Positions 56,614 through 64,000 of a DNA stretch of 64,000 nt are shown here, one piece after another. Both the position numbers and the translations under genes were made by a program. Where the stretch lies: positions 3,614,001 to 3,678,000 of the forward strand of contig NZ_CP011270.1 in NCBI RefSeq assembly GCF_001610835.1. The letters are read 5' to 3'. This stretch comes from Planctomyces sp. SH-PL14. Its GTDB lineage: Bacteria; Planctomycetota; Planctomycetia; Planctomycetales; Planctomycetaceae. Under the pieces are notes generated by a model, which worked only from the letters and a program-made list of their open reading frames with translations, did no database searches and was not told the DNA's origin. Positions within the stretch are counted from its first letter, which is position 1. Every line of letters starts with the position of its first letter.

Positions 56614-56894
56614 GGGCGGAGACGACTTCCCATCGAACCCTGCGACCGGCAACGCAGGATGGCTGCGAACACCCTCCCTAGAGCAGTTCCACGAACGTGT
56701 GGCGTCCTCGGCCGCAGTCCCTGAGATGAACCGCAAGGTTCCATGCCCAGGCCACCTGCGCACCAGCCCCGGATCGGACCTGGCAGTGCCGTGCCCGATT
56801 CTCAGCCGGTGGGGGGACCGTCGGCAAGAACTTTTCGCAGACCAGAGAAACCCTGGGTGTGATCCCGAGTGGAAGAGACGGCTTCGCAGAGCGA

Positions 56895-57758
56895 CTACGA
56901 AGCGGGCTTCGTTTTCGGCGCCTTGATGAACTTGAGAAGAAGCGGATGCGCCGGGCGGGCCATTTCCCCGTGATTGAAGCCGTCGAGCTCATAGAGGACG
57001 GTTCCGGTGTGGCCGACTTCCTTCATCATCCGCCACAGGTAGGCGTTTTCCTCGTACCGTCCGCGGAGTTCCAGCTCGCGGTCGCCGGTGATCAGGAGAA
57101 TCGGCGGGGCGTCCTTCCGCACATGGAACAGGGGGGCCATGTCGTCGATCACCGGCTGGAGCTCGCCGATGCTCCGCTCCTTGCGGACCGTGAAGTGGGT
57201 GATCGTCTGGCTGCTGTAGGGGACGAGACCGGCGATCCGGTTGGCGTCGATGTCGTGCGTGGCGAGCCACTTCTTATCGAGCCCCAGCAAAAGCGTCAGG
57301 TACGCCCCGGCCGAGTGTCCCGCGACGTAGATCCGGTCCGGCGATCCGCCGTAGCGCTCGATGTTGCGAAAAGTCCACGCGACCGCCGCGGCGGCGTCCT
57401 CGACGTACTCAGGCGACTTCGCCTTCGGAGCGAGCCGGTACCCCGCGGCCGCGATCGCCAGTCCCTGCCCGGTCAGCTCGGCGGGAATGCTCCGTTCCCC
57501 ACCGGTCAGGCCGCCCCCGTGGAACCAGACCACTGTCGGGAAGCCCTTCACACCTTCGGGGACCGAGAGATCGAGCAGGCACCGCTCCTTTGCGTACTCG
57601 GGAACGTCCGTTTCGTTCCGGTAGGGGATACCGACCTCAATGCGCGAAGCCGGCTTCCGCGGGGCGCTCTCCTGCGCCATCGCCGATGCCGCTATGGCGA
57701 CGGCCCAGCTGCCGAGCAACAGGAAAGACACGGCACGTCGTACGAAGGAGCGGCGCAT
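56895..57758 (-). CDS. Secreted alpha/beta-hydrolase (carboxylesterase-like)
   Basis: 287 residues from MRRSFVRRAVSFLLLGSWAV with a signal ending AMAQ; an upstream in-frame ATG adds a second hydrophobic stretch and was not used. Oxyanion loop VWFHGGGLTGG, nucleophile AGHSAGAYLTLL, acid near LLITGDRELELRG and base in DGFNHGEM match the BD-FAE/kynurenine-formamidase-like group. Substrate unknown. It is the third secreted esterase in the window, none adjacent to another. Confidence 0.88.
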   Translation of the reverse strand: MRRSFVRRAVSFLLLGSWAVAIAASAMAQESAPRKPASRIEVGIPYRNETDVPEYAKERCLLDLSVPEGVKGFPTVVWFHGGGLTGGERSIPAELTGQGLAIAAAGYRLAPKAKSPEYVEDAAAAVAWTFRNIERYGGSPDRIYVAGHSAGAYLTLLLGLDKKWLATHDIDANRIAGLVPYSSQTITHFTVRKERSIGELQPVIDDMAPLFHVRKDAPPILLITGDRELELRGRYEENAYLWRMMKEVGHTGTVLYELDGFNHGEMARPAHPLLLKFIKAPKTKPAS

Positions 57759-57872
57759 GGGGCGACTCTTCAGGAGAAGGAGGAACAGGAGGGCCTGGAT
57801 CAGGCAAAGGAGAATGCGGCCCGGGAATGGAATCTGCATTTCATCTGGCGGTAGTCACCCAATACTCGCCAA

Positions 57873-58209
57873 CCGGGGTCCAGGGGGTACCCCTGGTGGG
57901 GAGTGCAGAGGGGCCTGTGTTGTCTTCTTGGCCCTTTGCCCGCCGGAGGCCGTCTCGTCGGACAACGGCGGAAGGAGACCGTGTCCAAGCGCAGACACCG
58001 TGTCGTATGCCTTCTCACCAACTCGCAGGGATTGCAAAGCGAGCGGTGCGATGTGAGGGAGTCTTCAACGCCGGTACCCCAAAGGGGACATCCGTTGTGT
58101 ACCACGGTTCCTCACAGGAGTGCCTCCGGCGGCAAAGGGGCGAGGCCCCCTTGACCCCGACTGCCGTGGCACAGTGGGTTTGAGCTATGGGAGTCGTGCC
58201 GGCAAGGAC
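57873..58209 (+). repeat. Dispersed hairpin element, copy R8
   Basis: Complete copy with the long loop in the left arm (CCTGTGTTGTCTTCTTGG). The outer hairpin has a 7-bp stem here, CCAGGGG, GTA, CCCCTGG. It lies between a divergently starting esterase gene and the 49-residue gene. Confidence 0.9.
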
Positions 58210-58282
58210 GCGGCCCTCCTCGACCGACCACCATCCAGCGATGCCCGCAAGCATCCGACGGGCAGACGATCAAGAGGTCATT

Positions 58283-58432
58283 ATGATTCGCAAACTCAGA
58301 TCCGGAAAGTATCGGCTGTACTCACGGAAGGTGAATCCTTCGACAGGCAAGCGCCGGAACCTCGGAACGTTCGACACCCGCGAAGCGGCGGAGAAGCACG
58401 AGCGCGAGGTCCAGTACTTCAAGCGGCATTGA
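58283..58432 (+). CDS. Small basic protein (49 residues), widely conserved type
   Basis: MIRKLRSGKYRLYSRKVNPS, then TGKRRNLGTFDTREAAEKHE and REVQYFKRH. The ATG at 58283 has AGAGG seven bases upstream; the longer open frame begins in repeat R8. I recall close relatives in many bacteria, always about this length, with unknown function. Basic and rich in Arg/Lys, so nucleic-acid binding is possible. It runs on the plus strand and converges on the HD gene with 33 bases between the stops. Confidence 0.85.
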   Translation: MIRKLRSGKYRLYSRKVNPSTGKRRNLGTFDTREAAEKHEREVQYFKRH

Positions 58433-58465
58433 GCGACAGTCGGGCGTGCCTCGCTCACAGCGGCC

Positions 58466-59875
58466 CTACATGTTCGTCTTCGCGTCCGCCGTGTCGCCCA
58501 GCACCGAGTTGAGCGCGGCGTGCAGTTCCGCGTCGTGGGTGTGGTCCTGGGTGTAGATGCGGAAAATCAGGAAGCTGACCGGCAGGGCCCGGAACAGCTC
58601 GTCGTCGTGGAGCTCCTGCGGGGTCGACATGCCCGGTTCGTAGAGGAAGTTCTGTCCGCCGGCGGGGCGGCGGCCGCTGGGGCGGTGGTAGTGGCGGGCG
58701 ACGTCGATTTTGAGCGGGATGTCGCGGTCGCCGATCGGGAGCCGCTTGCGGACCCGGCTCAGGACGAGGTCCGGCTCGGAGAAGATCGACATCCGCTCGG
58801 CGTTGGCGGTGTGGAAGTTCATCGTCCGTTCGACCGCCATCTTCCACGTCACCTCGCGGCAGAGGATCGCCTGCCACCGCTTGCCGAGGTCGTTCAGCGC
58901 CGGGTCGGTCGAATCCTGCCAACGCTGGACGTCGACCAGCAGGGAGGACTCCGTCAGGCCGCGGTAGCCGCGGAGGTTCTCGAGCGGGCTGCCGCGGAAG
59001 AGGTGCGGCATGGTGGCCGGGAAGATCTCTTCCAGAGCCAGATCGAGGGCCCGGACCGTGCGGTGGAAGTAGACGGTGCGGAAGAGGTTGGCCCGGGTCT
59101 CGATGAAGTGGATCAGCGTCGGCAGGCCGCGGTTGTGGATTGTCAGGCCCTGCTCGGTGAAGAAGGAGTAGTGCAGGAGCCGCGAGAGGTCGAAGGCCTT
59201 GGTGTTGAAGCCGGTCATGTACGCGTCGCGGAGGACGAAGTCCATGTTGTCGACGGTGTAGATGCCGCTGAAGAGGGAGCGGAGTTTCCGCAACCAGTCG
59301 GGGTGGCCTTCGCGGTCGTCCGCTTTGGGGCGGCGGATGAGCCAGGCGACCTGGCGGGGGTCGAGTTCTTCGAGCGGCAGGAGTTTCCCGTTGGGGTTGC
59401 GGCGGATCCCGCGGATCAGCTCTCCCAGATCCTTCTCGATGATCGCCCCGCCGATGTCCTCGTGAGTGATGCCGTACTGGTCGAGGTACTGGTCGTCGAA
59501 GAAGTGGCCGAAGGGGCCGTGGCCGACGTCATGGAGCAGGCCGGAGATGCGGCAGAGGCTTTCGACGTAGGCGCGGGAGGGGACGCTGGCGCAGGAGTCT
59601 TTGAGGGAGTCGTACCACTGTTCGATGACCCGCGAGGCGAGGTGCATCACGCCGAGGATGTGCTGGAACCGCATGTGTTCCGCGGAGGGGAAGACCCACC
59701 AGGCGGTCTGGAGCTGGTGGATCTGGCGCATGCGCTGGACCCAGGGGTGGTCGATGAGTTCCTGTTCGGAGATTTCGCCTTTGGGCAGACCGGTGCGGGA
59801 GATGAAGGGGATGTAGCCGTGGATCGGATCGTGGGCGAGGCTCTCCGTGGCGTAGTCGCGGGACATGACATCCAT
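58466..59875 (-). CDS. HD-domain phosphohydrolase (dNTPase-like)
   Basis: 469 residues; MSRDYATES, three codons in, is an alternative start. The metal-binding HD signature is in order: HMRFQHILGVMHLASRV (first His), LLHDVGHGPFGHFFD (HD) and a later DNMDFVLRDAYMTGFN typical of the SAMHD1/YpgQ-like COG1078 family. Length fits COG1078. Probably cleaves nucleoside triphosphates or related phosphates in the cytoplasm. Starts into the region upstream of repeat R9. Confidence 0.92.
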   Translation of the reverse strand: MDVMSRDYATESLAHDPIHGYIPFISRTGLPKGEISEQELIDHPWVQRMRQIHQLQTAWWVFPSAEHMRFQHILGVMHLASRVIEQWYDSLKDSCASVPSRAYVESLCRISGLLHDVGHGPFGHFFDDQYLDQYGITHEDIGGAIIEKDLGELIRGIRRNPNGKLLPLEELDPRQVAWLIRRPKADDREGHPDWLRKLRSLFSGIYTVDNMDFVLRDAYMTGFNTKAFDLSRLLHYSFFTEQGLTIHNRGLPTLIHFIETRANLFRTVYFHRTVRALDLALEEIFPATMPHLFRGSPLENLRGYRGLTESSLLVDVQRWQDSTDPALNDLGKRWQAILCREVTWKMAVERTMNFHTANAERMSIFSEPDLVLSRVRKRLPIGDRDIPLKIDVARHYHRPSGRRPAGGQNFLYEPGMSTPQELHDDELFRALPVSFLIFRIYTQDHTHDAELHAALNSVLGDTADAKTNM

Positions 59876-59947
59876 TCCGTGAAGCGGGGGGTTTGGGAGA
59901 CCCTAAAGTCAAATCGTGTCAGGTTCGGTAGCCTCACTCAACCCAGC

Positions 59948-60262
59948 CGGGTCCAGGGGCACCCTGGTGGGGGATGCAAGGGGGCAACGCCTCCTTGCCC
60001 GCCGGAGGCCTGGCCGTCGAGAGATGTCTGAAGGAATGAGCATCCAGACGCGGACGTTGTGTCGGATGCCCCCTCACCAACCCGCGGGGATTGCAGAGCG
60101 AGCGGTGTGATGTGAGGGAGTGCTCAATGCTGGTTCCACAAAGCGGACATCCGTTGCTTACCACGGTTCCTCATAGAAGCGCCTCCGGCGGCAAGGGGTG
60201 CCCCCCTTGACCCCGGCTGCCGTCGCACGTTGGGTTTGAGCCATCATCACTGTGCCGGCAAG
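59948..60262 (+). repeat. Dispersed hairpin element, copy R9
   Basis: Complete copy in the gap between the divergent HD and ceramidase-like genes; short loops in both arms. The inner GTGTCC hairpin half has decayed to CATCCAGACGCGGACG. Confidence 0.9.
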
Positions 60263-60354
60263 GGCGGCTTCGCTGTTCAATGGCTGGTCGCGCTCTCTAA
60301 CTTGCCCCCACCAGCGCTCTTCCCTCCGCGGTCCAACGATCCTTCGAGGTCCCC

Positions 60355-61767
60355 ATGTCGGGTCTGGTGTCGAGACGCACATTCCTGGGCCACTGCCACC
60401 GAGCGGCAGCCCTCGCAGCCTTCACCCCGTCATCACTCGTTTACGGACAGGAACCGGCCAACGGCTTCCCCTGGAAAGCCGGCATCGCCCGCTCCGTCAT
60501 CACCCCCGAGAAAGCGGTCTGGCTCGCCGGCTACGGCTCCAAACGATCCCCCGAAGGCAAACTCCACGACCTCTGGATGAAAGCCCTCGCCCTCGAAGAC
60601 ACCGCCGGCCAGCGGGCCGTCCTCATCACCAGCGACTTCCAGGGCGTCCCACGAAGCATGAGCGACCTCGTCTTCGCCGAAGCTGAAAAGCGCTTCGGCC
60701 TCAAGCGAGACCAGATCCTCTTCACCTTCTCGCACAACCACTGCGGCCCCCGCCTGGGGGATGACCTCATCGACTACTACCCGGTCGAAGCGGACCAGGA
60801 AGAACTAGTCCAGCAGTACACCGCCCGGATGGTGACCGAGACGGTCGAACTCATCGGCCGCGCGCTCGCCGCCCTCGCGCCCGCCCGCCTCCAGCAAGGC
60901 TCCGGCAAAGCCACGTTCGCCGTCAACCGCCGCAACAACCGCGAGGCCGACATCCCGCAGCTCCTCGCCGACGGAGCGGCTCTCAAAGGGCCGGTCGACC
61001 ACACCGTCCCGGTCCTGACCGTCACCCGCCCGGACGGAACGCTCGCGGCCATCCTGTTCGGCTACGCCTGCCATCCCACAACGCTCAGCTTCCTCCAGTG
61101 GTGCGGCGACTACCCCGGCTTCGCGCAGCTCGAACTGGAGCAGAACCACCCCGGCGCGACGGCGATGTTCGTCAACACCTGCGGCGGCGACCAGAACCCG
61201 CTCCCGCGGCGGACGGTCGCCCTCTGCGAGAAGTACGGCCACCAGCTCGCGGTCGGTGTCGAAGAAGCCCTGAAACAACCGCTGACGCCCATCGCCGCCA
61301 CGCTGCGAACCGCCTTCGAAATCGTCGATCTCCCCTACCTGATGGTCGTCTCCCGGGACGAGCTGACGGCGTACCGGCAGGACCGCAATGCCATCCGGGC
61401 CCGCTGGGCGGAGCGCCTTCTCAAAAAGCTCGACGCCGGCGACACCTTCGAAGCCGCCTATCCCTACCCGGTCCACGCCTGGAAACTCGGGGGCGAGATG
61501 CTCGTCATCGCGCAAGGGGCAGAGACCGTCGTCGACTACGCCCTGCGGTTCAAGCAGAAGTACGGCCCCGGAACCTGGGTCATGGGCTACACCGACGACA
61601 TGATCTCCTACATCCCCTCGCGCCGGGTCTGGGACGAAGGGGGTTACGAAGGAGGATCGAACCTCTTCGAATACGGCCGCCCGGCCCTTCGCTGGGCGGG
61701 GGACATCGAAGAGCGGATCGCCGCGACGGTCGAGAAACTGGTCGCTCAGGTCCGCGCGAAACAGTAG
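60355..61767 (+). CDS. Neutral ceramidase-like secreted protein
   Basis: 470 residues; MSGLVSRRTFLGHCHR is a Tat signal (SRRTFLG). The neutral/alkaline non-lysosomal ceramidase N-terminal fold is shown by AGIARSVITPEKAVWLAGYG, LITSDFQGVP, the zinc pair FSHNHCGP and GYACHPTTL, and TCGGDQNP. The protein lacks the C-terminal ceramidase domain, so an amidase on another lipid or sugar is possible. Planctomycetes commonly have several such proteins of unknown substrate. No signal in flanks other than repeat R9 upstream. Confidence 0.88.
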   Translation: MSGLVSRRTFLGHCHRAAALAAFTPSSLVYGQEPANGFPWKAGIARSVITPEKAVWLAGYGSKRSPEGKLHDLWMKALALEDTAGQRAVLITSDFQGVPRSMSDLVFAEAEKRFGLKRDQILFTFSHNHCGPRLGDDLIDYYPVEADQEELVQQYTARMVTETVELIGRALAALAPARLQQGSGKATFAVNRRNNREADIPQLLADGAALKGPVDHTVPVLTVTRPDGTLAAILFGYACHPTTLSFLQWCGDYPGFAQLELEQNHPGATAMFVNTCGGDQNPLPRRTVALCEKYGHQLAVGVEEALKQPLTPIAATLRTAFEIVDLPYLMVVSRDELTAYRQDRNAIRARWAERLLKKLDAGDTFEAAYPYPVHAWKLGGEMLVIAQGAETVVDYALRFKQKYGPGTWVMGYTDDMISYIPSRRVWDEGGYEGGSNLFEYGRPALRWAGDIEERIAATVEKLVAQVRAKQ

Positions 61768-61879
61768 GCCCGCCGGGCCGGACGGCACAAAAACTCGAAC
61801 GGCGGTCGGCTCCCGGTGGTCGTGTCCGTCGGCTGAGCCGGACGCGATTCCCGATTGCCGCCGCCGTTGTCAGAACAGT

Positions 61880-61904
61880 CCGGCCGGGTTGATCACCCGG
61901 CCGG
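61880..61904 (-). terminator. Terminator-like hairpin
   Basis: Perfect 10-bp stem CCGGCCGGGT/ACCCGGCCGG with a 5-base loop, 25 bases past the stop of the minus-strand Gly/Tyr-rich gene and 112 bases past the ceramidase-like gene's stop. Flanked by ACTGTTCTG on the minus strand, so the U-tract is poor. It may end transcription from both sides. Confidence 0.65.
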
Positions 61905-61929
61905 CTTCACTTAGGGCTGGCTGGTCCGG

Positions 61930-62262
61930 TTACCGGCTGTAGCTGAACCCGAATCCCTTGCCGTAGAACGACACGCCCTGCTGCGGGTACGTCTGATAGA
62001 CCGGATAGCTGGGAGCGACGTAGACCGGCTGGACCGGGGCGATGTAGGCCGGCTGGTAGCCGTAGCCATAGCCGGCGCCGTAGGGCCGCGGGCGGGGACC
62101 GTGGTGATGATGGCAGTCGTCAAAGCCGCGGCCGTAGCCGCCGCCATATCCCCCACCGTAGCCACCGCCGTATCCGCCATAGAACCCGCCGGCCTTGGCT
62201 TCCGTGGCGCCGAACAGTCCGAGTCCCAGAACCGCCACCGTCGAGATCATGAACGCCTTCAT
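61930..62262 (-). CDS. Secreted Gly/Tyr-rich protein
   Basis: 110 residues; signal MKAFMISTVAVLGLGLFGAT ending AKA. Then (GGYGGGYGG)n repeats, a DDCHHHHGP stretch and a Tyr/Pro/Val-rich tail (YIAPVQPVYVAPSYPVYQ). No enzymatic motif. Such small low-complexity secreted proteins are common in planctomycetes and may be structural or surface-coating; the His cluster could bind metal. A family name is not assigned. Confidence 0.78.
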   Translation of the reverse strand: MKAFMISTVAVLGLGLFGATEAKAGGFYGGYGGGYGGGYGGGYGRGFDDCHHHHGPRPRPYGAGYGYGYQPAYIAPVQPVYVAPSYPVYQTYPQQGVSFYGKGFGFSYSR

Positions 62263-62583
62263 GGTTAAACCCTTTCACTCAGGAAGAGGAGAATCCTGCG
62301 CTCGTGACGTCGGGCTCTTCCCCGGTGTCCAGTTCCGTCGCAGTCGAGGAAGGAACTAAGGAAGTCCCGTGCCAAGCCCGGGGAGCGGCGTTTTCGGCCG
62401 ATTTTGCCCGCAGATTCTGCCGATTCGCCCCAATTCGACACTCATTCTGATCCGGTTGTCGTCAGGTTGATGATGGAAACGGGTCCCTCGCGGAATCGGG
62501 GGCGGGATTCGATGATCCGGGTTTGTCGGCCCAGCGTTGTGACGTCAGGAAACAGGCACAAGACACTCTGGAAGGGCTTCATC
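62263..62583. other. Divergent promoter region, no gene seen
   Basis: Separates the Gly/Tyr-rich gene from the SPFH gene. An open frame continues upstream of the SPFH start, but its sequence is unlike the family. I could not place promoters with confidence. Confidence 0.45.
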
Positions 62584-63411
62584 ATGTCGACCGCGTCAGG
62601 GGCTCCGAGTACGAACTACAGGGACATGCCGGACGAGAAGCAGGGGCAGCTGGAGCTGTTTCTGGTGATCTTCTTCTCCGTGATCTTCCCGCCGATCCTG
62701 CTGTTCGGGTTCTTTGTGGTGAATCCGCGGGAGGAGATTGTCGTCCTCCGGTTCGGGAAGTTCGTGACGACGCTGAAGACGCAGGGGATCCGGTGGATTC
62801 ATCCGGTGGGTCGGGCGCTGCATCGGATCTCGACGCGGGACACGACGCATGAGATTCCTAAGACGACCGTCGTTGAGAAGAACGGGAACCCGATCGAGAT
62901 CAGTGCCGTGGTTCTCTACCGCGTGGAGGACACCTATCGGGCGGCGCTGCATGTCGATGACTACAAGCGGTTCGTTCACGACCAGGCGGGGGCGGTGATC
63001 AAGCGGGTGAGTGCGCTGTTTCCGTATGAGTCGGTGGATGAGACGGTGCCGTGTCTCAAGAAGGAGAGTCCGGCGGTGACGGCGGAGTTCATCCGGGAGC
63101 TGCAGGAGGCGGTGAATCCGGCGGGGATTCAGGTTCTGGGGGTGCGGATGAACGACCTGACGTATGCGCCGGAGATTGCCCAGGCGATGTTGATGCGGCA
63201 GCAGGCGATGGCGCTGATTGATGCCCGGAAGACGATTGTGGAGGGGGCGGTTCACATTGTTCGTGATGCGGTCAGTCAGCTGCAGGCGGAGGGGTTGGAG
63301 CTCTCGACGGAGTCGCGGGAGCAGCTGGTGTCGAATCTGTTGGTGGTGATTTGTGGTGGCGAGCGTCCGCAGCCGGTGGTTCAGGTGCAGTCGAGCAAGC
63401 GCCAGGGCTAA
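62584..63411 (+). CDS. SPFH/Band 7 (stomatin/prohibitin-like) membrane protein
   Basis: 275 residues from MSTASGAPSTNYRDMPDEKQ; GGAAGGG lies about 8 bases upstream. A hydrophobic hairpin/helix (LVIFFSVIFPPILLFGFFVV, residues about 27-46) anchors it, followed by the SPFH domain: EIVVLRFGKFVTTLKTQGIR, then TTHEIPKTTVVEKNGNPIEI, and VLGVRMNDLTYAPEIAQAML. The C-terminal coiled-coil region is short. These proteins form membrane microdomain scaffolds. Ends 5 bases before repeat R10 and precedes ispH. Confidence 0.93.
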   Translation: MSTASGAPSTNYRDMPDEKQGQLELFLVIFFSVIFPPILLFGFFVVNPREEIVVLRFGKFVTTLKTQGIRWIHPVGRALHRISTRDTTHEIPKTTVVEKNGNPIEISAVVLYRVEDTYRAALHVDDYKRFVHDQAGAVIKRVSALFPYESVDETVPCLKKESPAVTAEFIRELQEAVNPAGIQVLGVRMNDLTYAPEIAQAMLMRQQAMALIDARKTIVEGAVHIVRDAVSQLQAEGLELSTESREQLVSNLLVVICGGERPQPVVQVQSSKRQG

Positions 63412-63416
63412 CTCAC

Positions 63417-63730
63417 CGGGTCCAGGGGAACCCTGGTGAGGGGATGCAAGGGGGTCAAACCCCCTTGCCCGCCGGAGGCCTGGCCGTCGAGAGATGCCTG
63501 AAGGAGATTGTGTCCAAGCGCGGACACTGTGCCGTATGCCCCCACATCAAGCCGCTGGGATTCCAGGGCGAGCGGTGAGTCCTCAACGCCGGTCGCCTAA
63601 AGGGGACATCCGTTGTTTGCCACGGTTCCGCGATGGAAGAGGCCTCCGGCGGCAAGGGGGCGTGGCCCCCTTGACCCCAGGCTGCCGTAGAACATTGGGT
63701 TTGAGCTATGGGCGTCGCGCCGGCAGGAAC
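63417..63730 (+). repeat. Dispersed hairpin element, copy R10
   Basis: Complete copy immediately (5 bases) past the SPFH gene stop, in sense. Short loops in both arms; left arm AAGGGGGTCAAACCCCCTT. GTGTCCAAGCGCGGACAC hairpin intact. Confidence 0.92.
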
Positions 63731-63865
63731 GGTGTTTGGGTGGAAGCGCAATTGCGGTTTGATTCGAGAACCTGCCTCGGACAAGCTCCCCAAAACCACT
63801 AGACTACACCCGGCGCCCTGAACCTTTGCGATGGAGCGAAGCCCGCAGCGCCGGAAGGAACAATC

Positions 63866-64000
63866 ATGCGCGTCCTGTTGGCAAGCCCCCGCGGCTTCTG
63901 CGCCGGGGTCAACATGGCCATCGAATGCCTCGAAGAATGCATCCGCATCTTCGGAACCAACATCTACGTCTACCACGAGATCGTTCACAACAAATACGTC
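63866..64000 (+). CDS. ispH: 4-hydroxy-3-methylbut-2-enyl diphosphate reductase (5' part)
   Basis: Frame opens at ATG 63866 with AAGGAA about 5 bases upstream and runs past the window edge (45 codons visible). [20 protein letters not shown] contains the first iron-sulfur cysteine of IspH (RGFCAGV), and [12 protein letters not shown] is the family's second motif. Catalyses the last step of the MEP isoprenoid pathway. The 135 bases between R10 and the ATG carry TAGACT at 63800, a possible -10. Only the N-terminus is present, so completeness cannot be judged. Confidence 0.92.
   Translation, partial: MRVLLASPRGFCAGVNMAIECLEECIRIFGTNIYVYHEIVHNKYV

Noticed and set aside
58520-60031. 503-codon plus-strand frame over the HD gene
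   Set aside because: Antisense shadow; the minus-strand frame has the HD signature.
1-64000. CRISPR arrays, tRNA and rRNA genes
   Set aside because: No regularly spaced repeats, and no cloverleaf or rRNA sequence recognised by eye.

Overview
The window looks like chromosome from a free-living planctomycete. The DNA is GC-rich. The gene content is typical of that phylum: DUF1559 proteins with pilin-like N-termini, a DUF1501 protein with a Tat signal, a sulfatase, an ECF sigma factor of the protein-kinase-linked group beside a giant WD40 Ser/Thr kinase, a second kinase with leucine-rich repeats, GxSxG esterases, a ceramidase-like secreted protein and many small lipoproteins. No rRNA, tRNA, CRISPR array, integrase or transposase was seen.

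Layout. 1-4,400: a translationally coupled pair of unknown envelope genes, a histone-H1-like lysine-rich protein, and a secreted sialidase-like gene broken by a one-base frameshift. 4,415-11,827: ECF sigma factor and a 2,240-residue membrane kinase. 12,165-13,619: DUF1501. 14,339-15,090: a GrpB-type gene and a copy of its tail. 15,397-19,264: a lower-GC island with a dual-OB-like protein facing an operon of a GHKL ATPase/nuclease fusion and two different DUF488 proteins; this is the best candidate for an undescribed, probably defence-related, system. 19,624-21,621: a DUF2075 helicase with an N-terminal nuclease-like motif. 21,731-33,272: kinase-LRR, esterase, DinB, GNAT, sulfatase, LRR protein, small secreted proteins and a DUF1559/lipoprotein pair. 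33,273-38,072: RND efflux pair (adaptor and pump, no outer-membrane channel). 38,493-43,201: secreted protein, phosphoesterase, esterase, unknown, RibD/DHFR-like reductase. 43,532-47,621: rfbD, rseP and dxr on the minus strand, with rseP starting inside dxr. 48,186-51,659: DUF4432 sugar-epimerase-like gene, second DUF1559/lipoprotein pair, GntR regulator. 52,377-56,613: two tandem acyltransferase-SGNH paralogues. 56,895-63,411: esterase, a 49-residue protein, HD hydrolase, ceramidase-like protein, Gly/Tyr-rich protein, SPFH protein. 63,866-end: start of ispH, which with dxr gives two MEP-pathway genes.

The most striking non-coding feature is a dispersed element of about 315 bp. There are ten near-complete copies and four fragments, all between genes and in both orientations. 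Its hairpin arms vary in loop sequence and show paired stem changes, so a structured element (mobile, RNA, or both) is likely. Shorter interspersed repeats lie at 1,854, 13,620-14,060, 14,900-15,000 and 27,951-28,133.

All assignments come from reading the sequence and translations and from family knowledge. No database search was run.
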